Shown piece after piece: positions 24,936-36,772 of a DNA stretch of 64,000 nt (position 1 is the stretch's first letter; every line of letters starts with the position of its first letter). The notes beneath the pieces are model-generated. The model saw nothing but the letters and a program-made list of their open reading frames with translations, was not told the DNA's origin and ran no database searches. Position numbers and translations under genes: made by a program. This stretch comes from Rhypophila decipiens (taxonomy: Eukaryota; Ascomycota; Sordariomycetes; Sordariales; Naviculisporaceae), in NCBI GenBank assembly GCA_033297075.1, contig MU858167.1, positions 52,786-116,785 on the forward strand, in the 5' to 3' direction.

Positions 24936-26060
24936 ATGTCAAACTACACAGCCCCTGCAGCACCAACAGCAGCCCCTTCCGCACCCTCCTCAAGCTCCTC
25001 CCAACCACCGGGGCAAGACTCAGGAGGAGGAGGAAGCGGCCCCTACCTCCCTCGCAACGCAGTCCTAGGCGGGCGCCCAACAATCCCCCTCGACGTGCCC
25101 ATCTGCACGGTATTCCTGATCCTCTTCATCCTAGCAGCAACATTCAACATGGCCATCTTCCAGATCAACAAGAAACACGGCTACAAGTTTTTATTTTCCG
25201 GCCTGCTGTTTGGGTTCTGCATGGCGAGGATCGTCGCGCTCGCGAGCAGGATCGCCTGGGCGGTCCACAATACCGACATCAACATTGCCATTGCCAGCCA
25301 GATCTTTACCGCTGCCGGGGTGATCTTGCTGTTTGTTACGAATCTCATCTTTGCGCAGCGGATTATAAGGGCGTATCACCCGTTTTTTGGCTGGTCGCGG
25401 CCGGTGGGGGTGTTGTTTGGTGTACTGTTTGGGAGTATTGTTGCGATTCTGGTTGTGGTTATTGCTGTCACTGTGCATAGCTTCTTCACGCTCGATACAG
25501 CTGCGCGCCAGACGGATCGGGCGATTCAGTTGTTTTGCGGCGTGTGGATGGCTGTTGTGGCGTTTTTGCCTATTCCTCTGGCCTTGATTGCGGTTGTGAT
25601 ACCGAGGCGGACGAGGATCGACAAGTTTGGCCAGGGGCATTTTAGCACCAAGTTTGGGCTGTTGTTGTTTACCGCCGCGTTGTTGGCCACGGGGGCTATC
25701 TTCCGCGCGACGACGAATTTCTTTGCAAGGCCGGTGGGGGATCCTGCGTGGTATCACTCCAAGGCTTGTTATTACTGTTTTAACTTTGGGATTGAGGTGT
25801 TGGTGGTGTATATCTATGCGCTGTCGAGGTTTGACAAGCGGTTCCATATTCCGGATGGGAGTTCGGCGCCGGGACATTATTCTTGCTCCGAGGATGGGAG
25901 GAGTCCGGTGAGGAGTGGGAGGACGAGTGTGGCTAGCTCGGCTAGGCATCTTGGGGATGGGAGTAGTGGACATCGACATAGTACCGCCGGGCAGAGGAGG
26001 AGGTCGCATCAGAGACAGAGTCGAGTTGATATGGTCATGACTACTGATTTGGAAGGTGCT

Positions 26061-26091
<31 letters not shown>

Positions 26092-26583
26092 GGGGGATCT
26101 TGAAACAACCTGCTGCTGCGCATGTTAGGAGTAGCAAGAGGTTCTCGACTCCGTTGTCGTCGGGGCACTCGCGCAAGGGGGGGAAGAGAAGTAGTGGGAG
26201 GCCTCCGGGGTATTTTTCTTCTACTTCGACGAGCAGCTTGAAGAATGGCATTCTTGCGCCGGGGGGCTATGGTGGGAATGGGCATGGAGGAGATGGGAGG
26301 CCCAAGAGTGTGAAGAGCGCACCGAGGAGTGTCAGGAGCTTTTATGGTCCTGGGGCCGAAGGAGCTGCCAGGAGCGAGGCTGATCTTGCGACTATGGAGG
26401 CTGATATGGAGTGGATGGCCAGGGCTATGGTAAGTTTCCTCTTTTTTTTTCCTCCTAATTCCTTCTCAACGGGCAGCGTGTGCTAACTGTTCTTTCTCTA
26501 TCCAGCGTGAGCTATATGGCGACGAAGAGGTGGTCGACACCACCAGCCTTGGGAGAAAAAGTAATGGACAGCAAAGGGCCTGA
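24936..26583 (+). CDS. Seven-transmembrane receptor-like protein (probable DUF3112 family)
   Basis: Putative fungal seven-helix membrane protein; sequences of this type are often labelled family C-like GPCR or DUF3112. The function is unknown and the family name is from memory. Exons 24936..26429 and 26506..26583 give 523 aa. A Pro/Ala/Ser/Gly-rich N terminus (about 1-45) precedes helices at roughly 54-74, 85-105, 115-140, 155-182, 198-222, 238-258 and 275-297. The cytosol-like tail of over 200 residues is Ser/Arg-rich. It contains a 12-Gly run encoded by a (GGC)n tract and ends in an acidic ELYGDEEVVD segment from exon 2. The CAAAATG start context is strong. A polar tail after seven helices fits a signalling receptor, but no ligand or G-protein motif is visible. 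Confidence 0.75.
26061..26096 (+). repeat. GGC trinucleotide tract coding for polyglycine
   Basis: Nine GGC codons followed by GGT GGG GGG inside the tail of the seven-TM gene, coding 12 consecutive glycines. Such tracts are prone to slippage, so length variation between strains is likely (inference). Confidence 0.95.
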
Positions 26584-29500
26584 GTGAATGGTTCTGCTTT
26601 GCTTTGTTGTACTCGGTATCTGTCAGGAGCTTGCTTTGCTTTTTTTTTCTACAGGGTCAATTGGTCCATAAGGCTGTATCAAACGTGCTACGAACAACTT
26701 TCTTTTCGTTTTCTTTTATCGCCTTGGATACCTTCCTCATTCAATGTATTGGGATAATTACCTCTGGGATGAGGGAAGTTGGTCACGACAATAGACTAAT
26801 TCGGGGGTGACTTTTCAGGGGCTATGTTTTTTATTTACAGTACCTCACCGAGTTGGGACAAGGAGTCGGTTGCTTTTGTTTACTCTCCTTTTTGACTTGA
26901 TCGAGCCAAACCACGAAATTATAGCAGACATAATAGCTGACCCTAGCCAGCACCAAAGAAACGGAGATTGAACAAGTACCATCTCAAATTCCAGACATGG
27001 GACTCATGATGCGCATACCGATTTGGCAAGCCTGAGATACCGGTATCTCTTGATTTTGTTTGCTCGCCCATATCATGGTGGTGGTCGGTTAAGTGGTCAA
27101 GTGAGGCTTGGACGGCTATATGATTGACGTCCATGCGGCTGAAACGCATACAAATCACCCCCTGCCGTTCCTCGGCTTGTCTGTCCATGGTTAAAGTAGT
27201 GATGGTATGCTACCGTTCGATCAACCATCTATCTCACCTGCCGGCTGGGAGATCGCAGTGTACAGTACAGTTCATGTATTAGAACTAGGCTCAACCGATA
27301 TGTGCGGGACGAGGTTGACGGGGTCCGTGGGAAGACGGAGAAAACAATTGGCACTTGAAAGAAGACCGATTCCCAGATTTTGGTTCCGCTTCACTTCTTA
27401 AAGTGAGTTTAGACATCCATGATGCCAAATAACACATCCATATGGGCGTCTATGGGCCCTGCATCCAAGGCTCGGAAACCATTGATCGCCGTAAAGGGAA
27501 GGTAGTCAAGAGAGATATCCGTGCTGCATAGTCGGTTTGCCCATTCGTCGACAGGATCCCTCGATTTGGCCATGAGCCAACAAGATCAAGGGCGGCACCT
27601 CGCCAATCGGTTGTTTATCAAATCGCTTTCCTAGGTCCCTGGGTACGGGTCTGAGAGAGGGTTTCCTATCTTTAGATTCGTGGTCGCACAGGTCAAGTAG
27701 GTTTGCGGCACTCGCCTGGGTGCCGTGATGTGGGAGCGTATCAGAGTGTGGGGTAAATGGTAGAGGATAGAGAAGAGTCGAGATCTGTATCCCATTTGAC
27801 AGGCTGTTCAAGAAGGTGGGTTACGTGGACCGACGAAGAGGAGAGTGAAGTTTGTGCTCTGCATAATGAAATACTCGGGTGCTTCGGCGGATTCAGACAT
27901 GATGTGTGTTGAATCTACGGTAGAGAGGGGAACGCATAAATCGCACAAGAGCCTGCCGACACACAGATTGCAACCTATATCCTCCACGGGAAGATATAGA
28001 TCGTGTATACCATGGATCTGAGAAGACTTCGCATCGACAAGGAGGCAACAAACAAAACAAGTTCTGATCTCATGGGCTGTGAGGGAGATCCAAACTGAAT
28101 CCAAACTCCGAGCAGATATGGTAATAAATCTAGCTCACGATCCGAGGTTGATGATGGCCGAGGCCAGAGCGAGCAAGGACCAAGCTGTTACTACCGTATG
28201 CCATCCAAGGAACGCAGCGGCTCGGCAATCGGATACCATCTGCCAAAGAGTCAAGATGGCCCAAGAACAAAACAGAGAGCAACAGTGCGCCTCTCCCGCA
28301 AGGCGGTGGTGGTGCATCCAGAGATCAGTCACTGTGGTTTCGGGTGGTTGCAAACCCAAGAATAATGCGGGACGGGACATGTAAGTGCCCTGCGGCGTGC
28401 CGTTCGGTCTGTCGTACGGTGCCGATGTGCCGTGCACGGGCGACGGGACGCTATGTGAGATTCCAAGAATAGCCGACCCGATCGGATGCCGAACGGCTCA
28501 TAGACGAGCCAGCCGCCCATCCGTTCAAACCAGCAAGACATCTGCCGTCATTCTCGATCATCCGCGCTCGTTCGTCCAGTAAAAGGTGAGTTTGCGTGGC
28601 CATTCGCAAGAAAGCGCTTAGGCAATGTGAATTCTGCGCTTGCGTTGCCGTTTCGCCCATGTCTTGCTGCTGCTTTTCCCGGCCACGGCAAGAAGCACAG
28701 TCCCGCCCTCGCAGGAGCAGATGCTGTTCTTGTTCCGTTCCTAGGCCCTGGTATGTGGTCCTGTTCGGACTGTGATGTCGAGCATAACGATTCCTCTTAT
28801 GTCCAGACCTGAGTAGATACACGTATTATGGCGATGGCGGTGAGGTTTTGAGGCGGAGGATTGGTACCTAGCTCATGGCTCTTGGTGGGTTGAAAGCCCT
28901 GAAACGGTGGAAAGTGACACTCTGCCCCCTCTGGGAGCTGGCTCCACCGCCTGTTTGTCTCACTCACTCTGAAACGGAAGCACTGGGCAGTTGCTGGTCA
29001 GTGAAGGTCTCAGTGGTTCCTGCTCTGAACCAGCGCCTTTGGACCGCTGTTCTCCAAGGCACCCTTAAATTCGGGAAAGCAGTATTATTGGTCCGGACAC
29101 ACGTGCACTTTCCCAATGGGGAATTTTAACCGGGCTGCGCACCCTGCCCGGGAAAAGATGGAGCAAATCCACAACTGCACAAGCTGCTGAAGCGACATTG
29201 GTCAGTTTTGACGTTGGCCAACAACAGCTGCTCCTGCTCGACTTCCTGAACCGACTCTGAGGAAATATCACCGTTTTGTCCAGTTTTGTTTTGCTGTTTC
29301 TCTCCGAATCCACTCAACCCGCAAAAACAAAAGATCGTTTCCCAACAGCTTCCTGGAACGGGGTGTGAATTCCTCCCATCAAAAGCCACAGGTCTGAGCG
29401 TTGCCGGACCTGTCAGTTGTAAACAATACATTCAGCAATATTCGTAGCCACTCATTTCTTTTCCAAGGAAACAGTACACTAAGTGATACAAGGCACGTGT

Positions 29501-31271
29501 TGACTGCAGAATGCTAAGGGGCCAAACTGGTGAGGCTATCCCAGCTGCTCGATACAGGCACGCGACGGTAAAGTCTGGTGCTGACGGCCAAAACCGTTCA
29601 CCGTCGGGAGATTCGGTTCTTACCCGAGGACTAAAGTCCAGATTCAATGGCTTCATCGATAAGGTTGCAAAGTCCCGGTACTGGAGGGACCAATGGCGGA
29701 GGAATAGGATTTGAATCAAGACTGTGGATAATCGGTGCGGCTGTCGATGTTGAGAGATACCGGCTCAGGGGAAGCATTGATGTCCAGGGCAGTGTTATTG
29801 AAGGAGAGATGATAATTCAATGCTCACTCTGGTCACCCCTTTTTACATCTCTCACAACACCGCCGGTCGATCGTCGTGCCTCCCCCATATCCAAACCCAC
29901 GCGTTCCCGGTTGTCGCTTTCTGACAGCTGGACCCCTCGCGTTTACGCAGCCATTCCCGTACAATGCTCGATTGGCATGGTGAAAAGTATATTTCATGAT
30001 GGAGTTGGTTGCGAGTTTAGCAGCGTCCAGGTTGGAGAAAAACACCTGCCGCGGGGTTTTGACAGCACAGGGGTCTTAATTCGAAAAATAGTACGGCCCT
30101 AGTCCCAAATCAGCAGCATGCAGCCAGGGACAGGGACAGGGGAGAAGGAACCCGCAATCTCAAGCGAAATTGGATTTGAGCTCTTAGCACCAATCCACTT
30201 CTTCCAGTCTTTCCCCCGTTTGGTTTGCTCGTCGAAGCTTCCCCCCGGCCCACGCTCACCTTTTGAGCCTTTGATTTTCTTTTCGCGACAACGGCCTTCC
30301 TTCCAATCCGTCTGTTGCCCTTTCTCTTTCGTCCAGTCCTCGGAGGCGTGAAACCTCACCACCTGCCGCCGACCTCACGACCTTCACACCCTCAGAATAG
30401 ACTGTTTTCTTTCCTTGTTTCGTGCCGCTCATTTACTTCAATTCTTGACATTCTTTTCGTCCATCCTCAACTGCCCGTCGCACTTGATCTTTAGCGTGTG
30501 GGCTCTTAGTCCGTAATCTGCATACTGCAGCGGTAACAGTCAGTCACTTGCTTCTTTTTCTGATCTGTTCTCGCAACTTGTCGGTTGTCAAACCTGCATT
30601 ACGCCAACCACCCCAAACCCACCGCGACTTCCCCCCTCAATTGTTGAGTCCTCACCACCACCTGGCAAGATACCATCTCTGCGACCGACAAGAGTGACCC
30701 AAAGGCCGCTTCCTGTCCCGCCTATCCGTATACTTCCCCTCAACTGCTGCCCCTGCCTTTTTTCATATATGTCGCGGCCCTGACACCAAAACACGACGTC
30801 TGTTGTCACCCACTATCACGACCCAATCCACACATTTGGATCTACTTCTCACTCGTTTATTAGTCGGGGCCTCTTTTTTGGTTAGGGACCTAGTACTCGA
30901 GTATCACTGCCAGCAACTTTGTTATACCAACGCCATATAACCGAAGCCTTGTTACACCGTCACCGCCAGTCAACGTACCGTAGCTCAACGGCGCAACTTG
31001 TTTGGTTTGACGGATTGGACAGCCCGGTCGATGCGCTAGGATACCCCCGTGGACAGCAATGACTCGAGCACCACAGTGACATCAACAAAGAGCTGCCAAA
31101 TACCTGGACCTTGCCACTTCACGGACGACCTACCCAACAAAGTACGGCTTCGAATTCGCGCTTTCGTTCCGTCCAGGGCTCAATTGAGAGACCGCCTGCG
31201 TAGGAGGATAGGGCGCGGTTAGCCATTGTTGCGTCTACCCAGACTACCAGGACTCTACAGCTCCCACAACA
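26584..31271. other. 4.7 kb gene-free stretch upstream of the SH3 membrane protein
   Basis: The longest interval in the window without a supported gene. Open frames are short, overlap on both strands and show no recognisable domain. From about 30150 to 31270 the + strand is pyrimidine-rich with repeated CACC/CTTC words, like an extended promoter and 5' leader. No tRNA, 5S rRNA or simple-repeat array was noticed. Candidates are complex upstream control or an unannotated noncoding transcript, neither shown by sequence. Confidence 0.4.
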
Positions 31272-33161
31272 ATGGCATCGTGTATCCCGCTCGAGGGCTC
31301 ACAGGCCTGTCAGGCCTTCCAGTCTGCGTCAATCTCGAAGGACAAAGATATGGTGGGGCGATAGTACGTTCAACGACACCAAACCCGACCCGAGTGTGGT
31401 CAGTTCTGGGCTTGCACTTTGCGTGGCTTGTCTAGACTTGGTTTCCGTATAGACCAGAGCTAACGTGTGGTTTCAGCCCTTTCCTGAACTTTGTTACGGA
31501 CGCCCAGAGCTTCGATCAAGAGTTGCAAAAATACGTCAAAACTTACTACGTCCAGGAAAAGTAAGGAGACTACCGACTCGGCTTTGATGGAGAAGAAAAC
31601 TAACGAATCGCAGATACCAAACGATACTCGGGTGCGGAGGAATCGACCTTACCAACACAACCGAACTTTATGCTCGGTTTTCAACCACCGTAATATGTAA
31701 TGCTATTATTCAACAATCCATCGACAAGTGCAGCCTCAGGCCCGAGAACTCTCGTCCTGTCTGTGCGGAAACATGCGTAGGTTTGGTGGCCCTCGTTATT
31801 GATTCCGGTTGCTGATATTCCTTCAGGCACAATTCGCGCAAGCCGAGGCCTATGTGGTGGAGAATAGGGACCTCTGCGAAAGCCCCGGGAGCAATGCCGA
31901 AAAGGAAATCAGAGCCGATTTCACGACGTGTGCCTTGCCGGCGAATGCCCTTTCGAGCAACAACTGCATCCAGGGTATTCAGAACGAACCAGACAACTGC
32001 GGATATGCCGATAGCACGGTCGGTCTCTGCTCATACTGTGCTTCTGGGGGCCAAAACTCGACAGACACGTGCTGCTACAATTCCAACGCCGAAGCCAGAT
32101 GTGCCAATGTCAAGCTACCAACTATTACGCAAACGATGAGCTTCCCCCCGCCGACGGCAACACCGACTTCGACGAGTAGTCCTGTGACGAGCGATGGGCC
32201 GCGGGGTCTGAGCGGGGGTGCGATTGCCGGGATTGTGATTGGATCAATTGTAGGGGCTCTGCTGCTGGCTGCCCTGATCTGGCTCTGCCTTGGGTATATG
32301 AGGAAGAGACGTGGTAGCCAGAATGGCAGCGTCTTCAACCAGCCGTCACCTGCCAGGAAAGGACCACCGATAACGCAAACTGGACCGAATGTCCCGCATG
32401 GATATGAGGTCCTCCCCGGTGGAAGGATAGCTCGAATGTCTGCTCTCGAGGGCCATTCTGGAGATCCCTCACATCATGCCGCCCGAAATATTGGCACCGG
32501 CGCGACCATTGGCTCGGCAGCAGGATACACAGCCGGCTCAAGGAGAAGGGGCGACGATCATTCTTCTTCAGATGGCTTTGGGGACAGCCCCGAATCAGAT
32601 CGTGGTGCTACGGGAATATTACGGCCACCACCCACAACTATGCGGAGGACCGGGTCTCTCTCGAGTAGCTCTGTGTTGGGAGGTGAAGATCCACAGTCTC
32701 CCATTAGTGCTGGGGGTATGTCGTCACCTCAGGGGATGGCGAGTCAGCAGTCAGAGCAACTGCCATTCTTCAAGGACTACTATTCCCAGGACGACATCCA
32801 CGCAGGTGATCGTGTGGCTGTCCTCTGGGCTTACCAGCCTCGCGCCGCAGACGAGTTCAGCCTCGAACGTGGCGACATGCTCAAGGTAGTGGGTATCTGG
32901 GACGACGGATGGGCAACCGGTATCCTGGTGGACGAGCGGGCAGAAGAGTGGGAAGCACGTCGCCAAGCCCAGCGAGACAGCGGAGTCTCAAACACGTCTG
33001 GCAGAGCCAGGGACGCGTCACCACCAGTCAGTGGTGAGATCAAGGCATTCCCGCTCGTGTGCGTCTGCTTGCCCGAACATTGGAGAAAGACAATCGAAGG
33101 CGATGGCTCTACCGAGACGGGCTCGAGCGCTCACCAACACACAGCCACTTCGGGGTCATAG
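31272..33161 (+). CDS. Cys-rich single-TM membrane protein with C-terminal SH3 domain (Fus1-like layout)
   Basis: Probable plasma-membrane adaptor with an outside Cys-rich domain and an inside SH3 domain. The layout resembles yeast Fus1, but orthology is not shown. Exons 31272..31363, 31477..31560, 31614..31776 and 31827..33161 give 557 aa. Residues 1-208 contain 16 cysteines (examples LGCGGIDLTNTTELY, VCAETC, TDTCCYN). A Thr/Ser/Pro stalk leads to the membrane helix at about 244-269, followed by basic YMRKRRG. A long Ser/Gly/Pro-rich cytosolic linker precedes the SH3 domain (about 440-530: RVAVLWAYQPRAADEFSLERGD...GIWDDGWATG...KAFPLVCV). About 38 polar residues interrupt the SH3 fold before its last strand. 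No N-terminal signal peptide is evident, so insertion may rely on the internal helix, as in Fus1. An upstream signal exon was sought and not found. Confidence 0.85.
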
Positions 33162-34308
33162 TATGATCAAATTTGATGACGAAAACCTCAAAACAACTAT
33201 ATAAATGTTGAATAATGCCTCGACGAAGTTTCTCTTCTTTGCTCCCACATTGGCTACGGCGTTCAGTTTCACCATCATATTCTTGGCAGCGTTCATATAG
33301 ACCTGTCCAGTTCTCAACCCTGGTTCCCGCACATTTCATTCGATGTGCATATTTACATCACTTAGGCGTTCTGTCTCATCATCAGGCAGTTCTTCCCCTA
33401 GAGAACGACGAAATCTCGACACTATCGATTTTACGCTTTAATGGATTACATTTCTAGACGACCTTTTCTTCTTCTTTTTTTCTGCTACTGCGGCGTATTG
33501 GGGACGACTCGAGGCGGGTTACCTAATCTTGCGGCCATGACAGCATTGTCGTGATGTCCATCGCTTTTCAGTTCGTTGTATTTTATATACCCCTTTTCTA
33601 GTTCAGTGCTTGAGGTGGACGGTGGCAGCGATGGAGGTTGATAGATTTGTCGGTTGTCAGGAGTGTGGGGCGGGACGCGGTATATTAGCGAAACAAAAGG
33701 GGACGACGAGCCGAGTAGCTGATGTAGGACAAGATACTTGTAGGGGTTGACAAGCACGAAGACATCCTTTAGTCTGGCCTTGTTATCCTTAGTCTCAAGA
33801 TATCCAACAAGTATTCTTCTCCCGACTTGTTTCATCCTCCATGATTTGCAACTTGTATGGTCCCATTGGTCCGTTAACTAGGTAACCCGTATTGAGTATT
33901 CCATCCCGTGGCAATCAAGGAATAACCCGGCCAATGAGTATGGACTGAACAGCGCTTCCTTGCATGAGCAAGCCAACCTTTGTTGTTGTTTGACCCTGTG
34001 CCCGTGAATCGGTACGTATCCGGTGCTGGCAAGGGGAAGTTCGGCAGGACCCACTAAAATTCCGTCAACCATCCACTGAGCTTCCCTCCAAAAAGCTTAT
34101 TTCAGAGCCTCACAATCTCAACCTTCATGTCCATTCTCACTCCAAAAACAAAACACCAATTTTCATTCAGCACTTGCTTTAAATCCATTCTCACGATAAC
34201 CACCACGCTGTGAAAAACACCTAGCTATTCTCATTTGTCTACCCAGAATTGTGAAAACAGGACTGTGAAATCGCCTTCCCCAGAATCAAAATCCCCATCT
34301 ACTACAAA
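33162..34308. other. Intergenic, SH3 gene 3' side to pop5
   Basis: About 1.15 kb with no supported gene. The 230 bp before pop5 are A/C-rich leader-like sequence. Short frames on both strands have no recognisable product. Confidence 0.4.
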
Positions 34309-35041
34309 ATGGTCCGCCTAAAAGATCGATACCTCCTAGTCAACATCGTCTACTCAGACACCCCAGGCGCCGCAACAAAAAAACAAACAGGCAAAGTAGG
34401 CCAGCAACAGCAACAGCAGCAGGAACCAGTATCCGACCTATTACTTTTCAACCAGCCAACAATAGGGGACCTCACCTCTCAGATGCTGCTCAAGGCGATC
34501 CGGAGCCAGGTGAACAGTCTTTTTGGCGATTGCGGATCAGGAGCTGTTGATAGGAGGTTACAAGGTAAACAACACAATCTTTTAGGGTCTCACGTCCTCA
34601 GGGCTGGTTTTTTATTTACAGTATTACAACAACTACTGACTATTTTATGGATATAAAATAGTCAAATATCTATCCCCAGCAACATCAACCTTCATCCTGC
34701 TGGTATCAAGGGCGTATTACCGCCTCGTCTGGGCAGCACTCTCCTTCATGGATAGCGTGCCGACACGGAATGGACGACGCTGCATCTATCGTGTTGTTCG
34801 TGTGAGCGGGACGATCCGCAAGGTCGAGGAGGACGCCATTCGCCGCGCTAGACTCTTGATTCTTGCTGCAAAGAGGGAAATGGCTGGAGAGCAAGCTGGC
34901 ACGGCCTTGGACGCTCTCTTTGGTGGTAGCGGCGGGAAAGACGTGGCCCGCAGTTTGACTAATGTAGTTGATCAAGATGTCAACGACGACGACGACGACA
35001 ATGGTTCGACAGCCGAGGATGCCGAAATGTCTGACGGCTGA
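34309..35041 (+). CDS. pop5: RNase P/MRP protein subunit Pop5
   Basis: Protein subunit shared by RNase P (tRNA 5' maturation) and RNase MRP (rRNA processing). Exons 34309..34564 and 34662..35041 give 211 aa. The N terminus MVRLKDRYLLVNIVYSD is the family signature. A Gln-rich insert (about residues 32-39) follows, then SQMLLKAIRSQVNSLFGDCG. The intron joins as LQVKYLSPATSTFILLVSR, matching the core strand of the family. YYRLVWAALSFM and RVSGTIRKVEEDAIRRAR follow. The C terminus is an acidic Asp run (DDDDD) not present in the animal protein. It lies tail to tail with GPN2, with only 59 bp between stop codons. Confidence 0.94.
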
Positions 35042-35100
35042 GGTTGATTAATCTTTCAACACATTCCACCATTCTGGACCGATGCAACGAAGTTACTTGT

Positions 35101-36286
35101 TCATTTCTTCTTGCGCGTTACACGTATCCCAGAATCTGAGCTAGGGGGCGGCAGCCCAATAGCGTCTTCCTCGGCTTGCGCCTGCATCTCCCGGATCTTC
35201 TCCTGCTCCTCCTCTTCTCGCCGCTCCATCTCGTCGTACTCTTCTTTACTATCGATCCACCGCTCTTGGATATCCGGCACGTCCATCAGCGACGCCTCGT
35301 CACGCATCGCTACCTGCCATACCGTATCGTTGGCACCCTCGGCGCTCCCGAACACATAGCCGCCTGCTCGATCAATCACCCTCAAGAGGTGCATCATGCT
35401 CTTCTTGTTTTCGACGGCCAAAACCTCGTAGCTCACTAGCCCGAACCGCTCGACAAGGTCGGCAACAGCCTGGTTTAACCGGCTGAACTTCTCGCTTCTC
35501 AGTACTGGGGATTCAGCTTCCAGAGACGGAATGAGATATGATAAATCTTGGACGTCGGTATAATAGTCTAGATTGAACGGGAGAGGATCGTAGGCAGATA
35601 TCTTGTCGATCTTGGTCAGGACATTTATATGCGGGAGGTCCATCTGGAGCATGCCGCGGAGCGAGAGGAGGGTGTTGGAGAGGTAGAGAGAGGGCTGGGT
35701 CAGACAGAAGCAGTCTGAGAGATGGACCGACACAAGCTGTAGTCCCCTCTCGAGTTAGCGAATCATACAAAGAAACTGGGGGATCCGATGCGTTAAGACG
35801 TACCCTATAACCCAGCTTTTGTAGCTTGAAGAATATGTTTCGCAACGAGCTGTGATGTGTGTAAAGCTCGACTTGTCCGGGGCAGTCGAAGAGAATATAG
35901 TCGCCGTCACCGATCTCTTTCAGGCCTTCCTCGAGCCACTCGAAGTTATTCTCTAGCTCTTCGAGCGCATATAATATACCCCCATTGGGTCCTAGCTGGT
36001 CGTCCGCCATGATCTCTTCCAGGGTGACTAGATCTCGTATGTCGAGCGCGCAAGGGTAGTTGGTGTGATCGTTGGCGGGGTCAAGGTTCACGACGGAGCA
36101 TGCGCGCCCTATCGCGCCGAGAAACTGGTGCACTGGGTGAGAGATCTAATTTAGCAGATGTAGTGGGCATGTAATAAATGCAACAACGTGATGCGTTCTT
36201 GATGTTTTGTGTGAGGACGTACTGCCATCGCAATAGGTGCTCTTCCCAGCACCAGGACTGCCGAGAACAAGCTGTCCAAATGGCAT
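35101..36286 (-). CDS. gpn2: GPN-loop GTPase 2
   Basis: GPN-family GTPase involved in assembly and nuclear import of RNA polymerases II and III, acting with GPN1 and GPN3 (family knowledge). Exons complement(35101..35736, 35804..36132, 36223..36286) give 342 aa. The P-loop GSPGAGKST is at residues 9-17. The first intron splits a codon in the TYCDGMHQFLG join. NLDPAND and the defining Gly-Pro-Asn insertion (69-71, in LGPNGG) follow. FDCPGQVELYT is the G3 region and NVLTKIDKIS the G4 region. The C-terminal third ends in a Glu-rich helix (EEYDEMERREEEEQEKIREM) and a basic RVTRKKK tail. Divergent from bub3 across 486 bp. Confidence 0.95.
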
Positions 36287-36772
36287 TTTCGCAAAGTCAC
36301 CGGGGGTCAATAGAATCGGATATTTGATGCCCTGCTTTAGGCCTGAGAAACAATATGAGTATAAACCAGCAGGCGCATATAAGATGATGAGGATCGTCGG
36401 TTGCTACTGTTCAGGAGAGGAATAAGATGCGGGAAAGATTGCCCCACCAAATCGTTGTCACAGAAGCTTTGAGCTTAGCAATGACGATCAACGTGGGGAT
36501 GCCCCCACTTTGTCGCATGCGCCGCCAAAAACGATACAAATTTTGGCGGTGGGAAGCGGCAGAACCTCAGAACGGTTGTTTGGTCCCCATTATTTACATT
36601 CGGCGTTGAGACGACAAGCTTCACCTACGGTAACCGCCACCGACCTGCCAAATCCAACTCGCACTTGACGGCTGCGCAACAGACAACTACATCACTTCTG
36701 AAAACGACTCGAGAGATTGATATCTGCCAAGTCCTTCGATATAGCTCTTATTCCCACATACTTAGCTCAACG
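36287..36772. promoter_or_regulatory. Divergent promoter region, gpn2 / bub3
   Basis: 486 bp between divergent start codons. It includes a GC-rich block with repeated GCGG/CGCC words around 36515-36560. No separate gene is seen. Confidence 0.4.

Noticed and set aside
25191..26285. 364-codon open frame antisense to the seven-TM gene
   Set aside because: Arg/Pro/His-rich translation produced by G-rich sense codons; the sense strand has clear membrane helices and a good start.
27506..28104. Pair of minus-strand frames that might be two exons of a small gene in the 4.7-kb gap
   Set aside because: No convincing donor/acceptor pair joins them in frame and neither half resembles a known family.
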